NCBI GenBank assembly: GCA_023101725.1
Contig: JALJCO010003915.1
Span: 1 to 64,000 of the forward strand
DNA length: 64,000 nt
Direction: 5' to 3'
Source of the DNA: Atherinomorus stipes
Lineage: Eukaryota; Chordata; Actinopteri; Atheriniformes; Atherinidae
In this document: in pieces, positions 56,306-64,000 of the stretch
Numbering within the stretch: the first letter of the stretch is position 1
How the letters are laid out: every line of letters begins with the position of its first letter
Position numbers and translations under genes: made by a program
The notes under the pieces: generated by a model
What the model saw: only the letters and a program-made list of their open reading frames with translations
Database searches by the model: none
What the model was told of the DNA's origin: nothing

Positions 56306-58206
56306 TCAGTGTCCTTCAGCTGATTCCAGCGTCCACTTAGGAAACCTGCAGGAACCAGATGTTTCGTACTGCGTGAAGTTTAAGATGACTTCCTCATTTG
56401 CTTTGGGAATGTAGCATCCTATGCCTGGAAATGACATCCATAAAATGTGTTATTAACAGTCAGCTCAGTAAAGGAGATTCTCATAATAGACTCACCAACA
56501 GATGTTGGTTCGATGGTGCCTTTTTGTTTCTTGACCAGAATCTCCCAGTAAGTATGTTTTTCTTTATTTCCAGCCACACCATTCACACTCTGTAGCCATG
56601 GGCCATAGTTCGGATCATCTTTGTAGGTGAAACTGCAGGATTAGACAAAATAAGAAGAAATTTACCATACCATATCATCTACAACCTCCTGCTCCATCCT
56701 TCTCTCACTCCTGAACAAGACCCCGAGCCTGAGAGGACACTGCACCCTTTTCTGGGTGAGGACCATGGTCTCAGATTTAGAGGTGTTGATCTTCATCTCA
56801 GATGCTTCACACTCAGCTGTGAATCGCTCCAGCGAGAGTTGGAGATCACGGCCCGATGACGCCAACAGAACCACATCAGCTGCGAAAAGCAGAGACCCGA
56901 TCCTGAGGCCACCAAACCGGATCCCCTCAACACCTCAGCTGATCCTAGAAATCCTGTTCTGAACAGGATCAGTGGCAAAGGGGAGCCTTGGTGGAGTCCA
57001 CCCCTCCATAATCTTATAACACAAAGTCTGTGGCTCAGTCTCTGAAACATCTGCAGCATGTTGTAACAGCCACTAGAGGGCAGTAATACATAGACAAACA
57101 GCTTGAGACCAGTCTATCAAAACACGAGACTGAACATGATTTGAGCTTTCCAGGTGGTGACATCACATTCATCAGCTGTGTTTATGGATATAAATCTGGC
57201 GATCAAGTTTTAAAAGTTTGACCATGACTGTGTGTCAACTGACATCAACCTCTGTGTGAACAGCATCACCCCCAAGATCAGTGAAGCGCTTGCCTGATAG
57301 CAAGCCATTAACCTGAAAAAGCTGTTAAACATAAAGAAAGTCTTGGGACAGCATTTCGCCCAACTGGTGTATTGGCCACCTGGCCTGAGGCCTTTTACTG
57401 CAGGTCAATCTTTGCTCTCTCTGACCTCCTTTCCTGTCTAGCTACTGGTAAATGAAGGCCAGTACAGTCCAAGAAATCCTTCAAAAAAAGAAGAAAGGCT
57501 TCAAGGAGGGGAGACGGGAGTTGGTGAACACAACACAGCTTCTTTAGACAAAGATTATGAAATGCAAGGAGGACTAAACAAAAAGTTAAAAAGCTCCTGC
57601 AGTACAAAGTCAGGACTAGAAATCACTTTGAGGCAGCTAATGAGGATCCTAATGATCAATAAGCAAATAAGGGGGTTAAAGTGAGTTTTGTTTTTGAAGT
57701 AATACAATGCTATTTTGAATTTAAATATATCTTAGAACTTGAAGGACATGACAAACCGGTTATAATAGATATTGCGTTCAAGATATTCAAATTTAATATG
57801 ACTGTTTTTCCAGTTATCTTAACAAAGTCCCTGGAAGACTTATTTGACATTTCTCTGCATGTGTGATCATCCACAGCTTGCATTAACAGAATATCAAATA
57901 CAAGTCATATAATTTATGTCTTAATCTTACCAAAATTTGGAACAGGAGCCTCTTAGATTCTTCATTGCTCCCAGGAGGATCCCTCCAGGAACCGTGTGTG
58001 CGTTATACATTTCTGGCTCCAAGTGGTCGATGCTGTTCTGAACTCTCAGTTTAAAGGGAACCGTTTCATCTGACAGATAGATGACAAACAGACAAATTAA
58101 ATCAAACTTTCAACTTTTTGTCAATCACTCAGTTCACTGAAATATTCTGAAACTCACCTTCTGCCAGAATCCCAGGAAGCAACAGCAGCAGGATCAGCAT
58201 CATCAT
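56306..58206 (-). CDS. secreted transcobalamin/intrinsic factor-like protein (DUF4430-type), 147 aa, four exons
   Basis: The only host gene I can support. Exons on the minus strand are 58206-58158, 58069-57931, 56632-56496 and 56424-56306, with introns of 88, 1298 and 71 bp that all obey GT-AG and keep frame. The start is one of three consecutive ATGs; I chose the first. Residues 1-15 are a leucine-rich signal peptide (MMMLILLLLLPGILA). The mature part resembles the C-terminal beta domain of cobalamin carriers: VPGGILLGAMKNL at 43-55, then YKDDPNYGPWLQSVNG at 66-81, HTYWEILVKKQKGT at 89-102 and GIGCYIPKANEEVILNF at 109-125. Cysteines are at 59, 63, 112 and 134. At 147 residues it lacks the large alpha-barrel domain of transcobalamin or intrinsic factor, like the short transcobalamin-beta-type proteins of teleosts. 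Whether it binds cobalamin is unknown. Intron 2 holds a LINE fragment. Confidence 0.9.
56690..57056 (-). pseudogene. LINE reverse transcriptase fragment in intron 2
   Basis: On the minus strand: VMVLLASSGRDLQLSLERF, TAECEASEMKINTSKSETMV and TQKRVQCPLRLGV, preceded in a shifted frame by GSAEVLRGSGLVASGSG. It is the same family as 53690-54466 but overlaps a more 5' part of the RT. It lies in sense orientation within intron 2 of the transcobalamin-like gene and is broken by frameshifts. Confidence 0.85.
57070..57925. other. rest of intron 2
   Basis: AT-rich intron sequence. No exon or repeat recognised beyond the LINE fragment. Confidence 0.5.
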
Positions 58207-58281
58207 CTTCTTTGTGAATGTTTTACTACAGAATGAACTCAGCCAACTGTACAGTGATGACTGAAACAGAACATCCTGAGC

Positions 58282-58287
58282 TTTATA
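58282..58287 (-). promoter_or_regulatory. TATA box of the transcobalamin-like gene
   Basis: TATAAA on the minus strand (in context AATATAAAGC), 76 bp upstream of the first ATG. This predicts transcription starting near 58255 and a 5' UTR of about 50 bases. Confidence 0.7.
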
Positions 58288-58299
58288 TTGGTGTTCATG

Positions 58300-59330
58300 C
58301 TGGGGTGTGCCCAAAACTTTACTCATCTTCCACTGAACCCATTCATATATTTCTTGTTCTGAAACCAGTTTATACAGTATTTCCTCCTGTTTTCCGCATT
58401 TAATCAGGGCAAGTTTATTTATACAACAATTCAGTGTTGTGTTCACAGCTTCAAATAAAACATAAAAAGCATTACAGTGTTTTAAGCATTACAATCATTT
58501 ATTTTGCTCTCAAAATTATTTTCCCATTTCAGATTGTTTTTTATTTTTCTTGAATAAAAATAAAACACGAAAAACTCCATATTTGTGCCCCTCCCCCTGG
58601 TTATTATATGCCCCCTGATTAGATCTGATCTGCTGCCAACTCTGAGTCAAAAGGGTGTAAACACTTTGTTCAGAGAGGACAATCTTCCAAATTTTTTTTT
58701 TTTTTTTTTTTTTTCTTTTAATCATTTTTATTTGGTTTCATGGTGGTTTTATTAATAATTACGTGAAGGGGGGTCCTCAGGGAAAATGGGCTGGGAACCA
58801 CTGACCTATCAGATTGAAGAGTTCATTTGCAAAAACAGACACTATTTAGAAAAAACAGAATTAACTGCTTTTGCAAATAAACTCATTTACTTTTTGAATA
58901 TTTTCACCAAATCAAGCTCACATGAAGTAGAGGGTCTTAATGATGTAAAATGGAGATAGGAGGTTTGTACCTGGCAGCGCGAAAAGCAGTTGACATATCC
59001 ATGTACACGTAGAAGTCACAAGGGAGAAGCATATGCATGGATACTTTGCTTCTTTTGCCCTGTCTGAACATGCCCAGCTTTTCTGTGGAAGTTCGGCAGT
59101 TAGTAAAATTTATTCTCAGTAACCGAGATAAACATACATATTGTCACACCGGTCTGACTCGTTCCACCTCGCTGCAACACTCCATAACTGTAAACGGAAC
59201 CACTGAGGCTTAACCTCCATAGCTTGCTGGAAATATTGTGTAGCACATTTACCCCCTCCCTTTTCCCCCGCTGAATATTTGACATGTGCTACTCATACCT
59301 AGCTCGCGTTCTCTACCTATTATTGCTGTG
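58300..59330. other. intergenic with a T tract
   Basis: Upstream of the transcobalamin-like gene. Contains a run of about 27 T at 58687-58713. No repeat family or coding region recognised. Confidence 0.45.
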
Positions 59331-59334
59331 TTTG

Positions 59335-60087
59335 TGTCACAGGGTGAACAACCAGGTGCTGCCAGAGACTGGACTCTGCCCACTAGCTTGGTTTTTAGCA
59401 TGCTTTTTATGGTTTTTGTGTGGTTTTAACCCTGTTTTTATTCCCAAGCTAGTGGGAGCTTTTAACGAACTGATTGGCAGCACCTGGGGAGAAGGACTCC
59501 TCCCCTGGCTTAATTGAATGCTGAAAGAATAAAAGCCGGTGTGCGGACAACAGACGGAGAGCTGAGGAAGGAGTGAGGAGGACTGGGTCCAGGAGGCGCA
59601 GCCGGGGGAGGACATGAGTCCCCCGGCTGGGGGGCTCGAGGCAGCGGTGGTGATGGTTGACGCAGAGGAGTGGCCCGGGAGTCGTAGGGCGGTTGCGGAC
59701 ACCTTCGAGGAGGGCCTACGGCCAGAGGCGCGGCCGCCCGGAGGAGTGACTGCCCGGGCCACAGAGCAGCGTTGGAGTCCCGGGGGAGCCTATGGCCAGG
59801 AGGGCGGCTGCCAGGAGGAGCAGCCGCCATGGACCCGGGACAGAGCCGAGAGAGACGCTGGCCACTGCCAGCCCTGCAAGCCCCTTTTAGCCCTTTTTTA
59901 ATCCTTTTATAACTTTTTAGTTTGGACTTTTAGGATTATTTTAGTACTTTTTAGTTTAGTAGTTTTATTTGTTTTATTTCTTTAATAAAGCTTTTATTTC
60001 TTTTAACCACCACCTGCTGGCGAGGCCTGTCTTTCTTTCCCCTCCTCCTGCAGTCGCCGGTATCGATAAAGAACCACCCCCTTGACA
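59335..60087 (+). mobile_element. solo LTR (753 bp) of an LTR retrotransposon
   Basis: Bounded by TGTCA...TGACA inverted ends and by a 4-bp duplication TTTG (59331-59334 and 60088-60091). An AATAAAAG TATA-like box at 59528-59535 and a poly(A) signal AATAAA at 59984-59989 are in the order expected of U3-R-U5. The U3 part holds a nested hairpin (CCAGGTGCTGCC and CCCACTAGCTTGG pairing with CCAAGCTAGTGGG and GGCAGCACCTGG). No second LTR, primer site or gag-pol follows, so the internal part was lost by recombination. Confidence 0.78.
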
Positions 60088-60167
60088 TTTGATGGATGGA
60101 GGGAAAGGGAAGACCAACAATGAAAAGAAGAGGAAAATGTGGACAGAAAACAGTTCTTTATTGTCGG

Positions 60168-60375
60168 GCGGCTGTAGCTCAGGTTGAAGAGCAGTCGTCC
60201 ATCAGCCAGAGGGTCAGGGGATCAATTCCAGGCTTCCCCACATTACGTGCCGAGATGTCCTTCTGCAAGACACTGAACCCCAACGTGCCTAACGAGGTAA
60301 TGAATGTATGTGTGACTGGGTGAATATGATGTAGTGTAAAGCGCTTTGAGAGAAACTGATATAAAGAGTGTTATT
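60168..60375 (+). mobile_element. tRNA-derived SINE
   Basis: GGCGGCTGTAGCTCAGGTTG (A box TAGCTCAGG) and GGTCAGGGGATCAATTCC (B-box position) form the tRNA-like head. TGTCCTTCTGCAAGACACTG, then AACCCCAA, is a body shared by many fish SINEs, and AAAGCGCTTTGAGA is a LINE-like tail. Complete head to tail but diverged. Confidence 0.82.
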
Positions 60376-62460
60376 TACAGTTTCAATGTATTTTTTATTG
60401 TAAAATTCCAACAATGTAAAATGATCCTAACACGAAAGAGTTGGTCATCTGACTCAAAAACTTCTCCTTCAACATCTCTGTCATCAAGTTTGCTGCCCAT
60501 GCACCTCTCTCTTTTCATTCATTCTTATTAGTTGCACTGTCAGTCTTTCCCTTCTTCCTCCATTTCTATACTTCTTTCTTGCTCTGAGGAATGAATGCAA
60601 ATCATGTAACAATTGTTACATTTATAGAATATACCAAGAAATGACATCTTTTAATTACATCAGCAGCTCAGTGTCCACCTCACAGCTAGATTGCAGACAT
60701 GTACATGTATTTATGGTGCAGCTCAAGATGCTCAAATAAATTAACCTTTATGAGAATTATCAAGATTTATAGTCTTTTAATGGTTGTAATTCAATCTGAA
60801 TGTAAAAATCTAACTGAACTATTTTAATATTGACTTTGAATTTAATCCAGGCTGCTGGAGACTACTCAGTGTTTTCATTCAACTGTCCACTTTCCAGCAC
60901 AAACAACCACAACTACAGGACATTTTTATTCTATAGAGATCATCATGTTTAAAAAAAAAAAGGGGGAAAAGTGTGTTAAATTTTTATGAAAGATGTTTCA
61001 TTATTATTTTTTTTGGAACGGTAAAAAGACAGAAATTCCCACAGACTCTGTAATGATGCAAACCGGTATGTCCCTGAACACAACATTCCTCACCTTGGTC
61101 ACTGGCACAGGGAAGGGGTGGAGGGGGCAGGGCTGCAGCTTGTGGATCAGCTGTTTAAATATGATTAAGGAGAAACAAGGACAGTTATTTAATATAAATA
61201 TCTTGCTAAACGATTAATAACACTCAGGTGCTGCAAAACGCCATCATCCTCCATTTTCTGGTCTGGTTATGTAAATGGAAATTCTCAGCTCTGAGCTTTC
61301 TGGCTTATTTGCTTGGCCTTTGTGTTAGTTACAGACACACAATAGGCTCATTACAAATGCTGAAGAGTCCTGGTTTCTTTTTTTCTTAAAAAAAAAAAAA
61401 GAGGGATAAAAAAAAGAAAAACATTGCTATCATTTTCTGTTTCAGACGCACAGCAGTACCGGCATCATCAATGATGATCAATGATGGCCCAAATCTAAAC
61501 AATCACATGTTCAGAATCAGATCTCAATGAATCAGATGGAAAGATGGACCAAGGTTCATCAATCTAAGACAAACTAGTTCTAAAAGTTGTGGAACAAGTT
61601 CAGAAAAAGTGGTTCTGGTCTGATCTGACTTCCAGATCTGGTTGAAAGCTGCTTTTGTCCCAGTTCTGGTCTGATCTCCAGGTCCAGTTCTGGTTCGGGT
61701 TCCTCATGTTCCTTACATTCAGACATTTCCCACTCTGACCAGTATCAATCCAGTCTGGTCCCAAAAGCAACTCCTCAGATCTCCGTTTCTCAGAAACTCA
61801 GATTTGATAAGAAGCTGCAGTCACATTACAGGATGGGGCTATGGTTGTGTTGCCATGACGACAGGCTGGGCTTTTCCTGTTACTTTAATGCTACATCAGC
61901 ATCTTGCTGAAACAGATAAGATCATCTGCAGCTGGAACTTTTTAGCCCCGTCCTGTCCACCACCATGACGCAAAGATGCTCCGGATGCCACTGTGGACCA
62001 AATACAACTTACCTCAGAGGAGGTTGATGGATAAAAGGTTCATCCTGATACTTTCCAGGGTGTCTGCAGGGTTGTAAATGGGATTAAGAGGTAGTGATGG
62101 TAAAAAGTAATAATTGCAATCTGGTGAGGTATTATCTTTTTGAAAAACTATAAAACTGAGATTTTTTTTTCCATTTGTGGTAAATGTTGGCCAATCCTAA
62201 AAATCATGTTTATTTATTCAGTCTCTATGAATTACATGTACGGTTGGGACCTTAGCGAGATCAGTGACATGTTATTAACATGCATTGGTGAAAAGACTTG
62301 TTTAGCCAGGCTATGCAGCAAACTGACTTTGTGGGAAAAGTGAAATGGGACAGTGTCACTTTTTGGACGTTTGGTTGGAGGTGCAACGTTTCAAAGACTT
62401 GCTCAGTAGTTGGAGGGGGTGGGGGTGTATTATCAAGTCTGCAAGAAGAAAATTAAAATC
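60376..62460. other. intergenic, nothing recognised
   Basis: AT-rich sequence without recognised repeats or coding motifs. Some low-complexity A and T tracts near 60951 and 61380-61420. Confidence 0.4.
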
Positions 62461-63062
62461 ACCTGGATATGACCAAATCAGTGGTGTGGTCTAGTTTATT
62501 CTAGTGGGTATATTGTGGCCATGTTGTCGCCCCCTCCTCCCAAAAAACAAAACAACAAAAAAAATATTTATAGGCAATATGTAAGATGAGGTAACCGTTT
62601 TAAACGCTTCGCGTCCGACCGCAGCTTGACCTAGATTCTCCAAATAAGGTCATAGCCAAATAAGGTGTAGCCAATCAAAACGAAGTCAACGTGGTCTCCG
62701 GGTAAAGCTGCATATCATCACCGGACCCAACTGTTTTACTGAGGAATTGAGGTCTGGCGTTTCAAAACAATACCCCGCTGTAAAAAATGCAGTTTTTTTC
62801 TTTGGAGTATTTACATATGCAGTAATGCCAACAACAAGAACTAGTTTTTACTGCTATGTCATCACGCCTTAAAAATGTTCAATTGCATGAAATGTTTGGA
62901 TTACTCACGATTAATCGCAGTTACGCGCAAGATTTTTTTGTTCTTTAGAAAATACTGGTATACGTGAAGGAAATACATTGACTTCTATGTTAAAAGTTAA
63001 AGACTAAAAACCAAGCGAGAAACCTGGGACTAGCTTTGCACTCAGACCTGAATTTCAGACTT
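62461..63062. other. fragment of a dispersed repeat, otherwise unassigned
   Basis: 62478-62518 repeats the block at 52217-52260. The remainder carries a duplicated CCAAATAAGGT near 62640-62660. No coding sequence recognised. Confidence 0.4.
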
Positions 63063-63071
63063 ACATTGAAG

Positions 63072-63262
63072 GAATAGTTCACCCACAGAATGATGTAACT
63101 TTATTTTCCACTTCCCCTCATGGTGAGAAAGACTCTGGAGCACTTTTTTAATATCTCAAATGCAGCCGGAGATCAGGAAGGCTTCTCATCCCCCCCCACC
63201 CACCCAACTTTCATATAATGGAGTTTGCCGGGGCCCAAGCCAAAAAAAGTCCATAAAAGTCA
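63072..63262 (+). repeat. second copy of the 3312-3500 dispersed repeat
   Basis: Matches 3312-3500 closely, including GGAATAGTTCACCC, AATATCTCAAATGCAGCCG and CTTTCATATAATGGAGTT. It ends near GTCCATAAAAGTC, where the next element (an antisense LINE) begins, so the shared block is at least 190 bp. Confidence 0.85.
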
Positions 63263-63269
63263 GAGTTAT

Positions 63270-64000
63270 CCCCAGCACAGAACCAGCTTTCTTGATCAGC
63301 TTGTTTAGTTTCTTCAAGTCTCTGGTTCTGATGCTGCTGCCCCAGCAGATGCTGCAAAGCTAATTGCACTTTCCACAACAGACTTGTAGAAGATCTGCAA
63401 CTTCTTGGTGCAGACGTTGAATGATCTCAGCTTCCTAAAGTAGAGTCTGCTCTGACCTTTCTTGTAGATGTAGTCAGTGTTGCATTTCCAGTCGAGTCTG
63501 TTGTCCAGCTGAACTCCAAGGTATTTGTTGTTCTCCAACCCCTCCCCCCCCTCCTCTTCCAGGATGTATACAGGATTATGCTGCTTATTCTTGCTCCTCC
63601 TGAAGTCAACAATCATCTCTTTAGTATTGCTGGTATTTAAGATGAGCTGATTGTTACCATTTCACAAACTGACTGACCAGTTCCCTGTACTCGTCTTCTT
63701 GTCCATCACTGATACACCCCACAACTGCAGAGTCATCAGAGTATTTCTGCAGATGACAGGATCAGAGTTGTACTGGAAGTCTGAGGTGTACACTGTAAAG
63801 AGGAATGGTGAGAGTACAGTTCCTTGCAGTGCTTCAGTGCTGCTGATCACCATCTCAGACACACAACCTTTCAGTCTTACAAACTGTGGTCTGTTTGTTA
63901 GGTAGTCATAAATCCAGGTGGTTATGGAGGATCCACCTGGAAGTTATGGAGCTTTTCACATAGCAAAGCAGAGTGAATAGTATTGAAGGCCCTTGAGAAA
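63270..64000 (-). pseudogene. LINE reverse transcriptase, antisense, running off the window
   Basis: On the minus strand from 64000: FSRAFNTIHSALLC (motif A), WIYDYLTNRPQFVRLKGCVS, then ISSTEALQGTVLSPFLFTVY (motif B), TSDFQYNSDPV, a frameshifted active-site region with the YADD box eroded near 63740, then MIVDFRRSKNKQHNPV, NKYLGVQLDNRLDWKCNTDY and KGQSRLYFRKLRSFNV. This is a LINE of a group different from the 53690 family. Frameshifts and a probable deletion near 63620-63660 make it non-functional. Its 5' part lies beyond the window. Confidence 0.88.

Noticed and set aside
59337..59901. Proline- and glycine-rich open frames on both strands
   Set aside because: They lie within the solo LTR, and the GC-rich composition alone accounts for the open frames.

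Overview
This window looks like teleost fish genomic DNA dominated by transposable elements and tandem repeats. The evidence is the set of families: several Tc1-like DNA transposons, hAT elements with 8-bp target duplications, TA- and TTAA-flanked MITEs, LINE reverse-transcriptase fragments of at least two lineages, a tRNA-derived SINE, a solo LTR, and long CA/TG, ATCC and minisatellite tracts. There is no bacterial-style gene packing. I can support only one host gene, a four-exon secreted transcobalamin/intrinsic-factor-like (DUF4430-type) protein on the minus strand at 56306-58206, with its own TATA box and poly(A) signal.

Layout. 0.4-1.8 kb: decayed Tc1-like element. 3.3-4.8 kb: dispersed repeat with three MITEs. 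6.0-13.6 kb: a wrecked Tc1-like element whose transposase C-terminal coding sequence has expanded into a ~6.5 kb minisatellite of 29-bp units. 14.2-17.5 kb: CA repeat, LINE remnant, and a long palindromic element carrying a TTAA-flanked MITE. 18.4-20.2 kb: ATCC tetranucleotide array. 21.3-22.2 kb: LINE pieces. 22.9-27.5 kb: a complete 4.6 kb hAT transposon with an uninterrupted 775-residue transposase and a perfect 8-bp target duplication. 27.5-40 kb: LINE pieces, hAT-type MITEs and two adjacent AT-rich palindromic-unit arrays. 41.8-42.5 kb: 21-bp minisatellite. 43-49 kb: antisense LINE, palindromes and a 2.2 kb hAT derivative. 49.2-52.2 kb: a second, unrelated-subfamily Tc1-like element on the minus strand, in which the last transposase codons have expanded into a 1.77 kb array of 31-bp units. 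53.2-56.1 kb: hAT MITE, a young LINE 3' end with target duplication, and an inverted-repeat element. 56.2-58.3 kb: the host gene. 59.3-60.4 kb: solo LTR and SINE. 63.1-64 kb: dispersed repeat and an antisense LINE running off the end.

The most striking result is that two different Tc1-like transposons have each spawned a large minisatellite from the coding sequence of the transposase C-terminus. One unit encodes part of a V-V-E-R-E-I motif, the other the A-S-M-P-R-R-V-K motif. In both cases the flanking sequence still reads as the adjoining transposase, so the origin can be read directly. All family names rest on motif recognition; no database search was possible.
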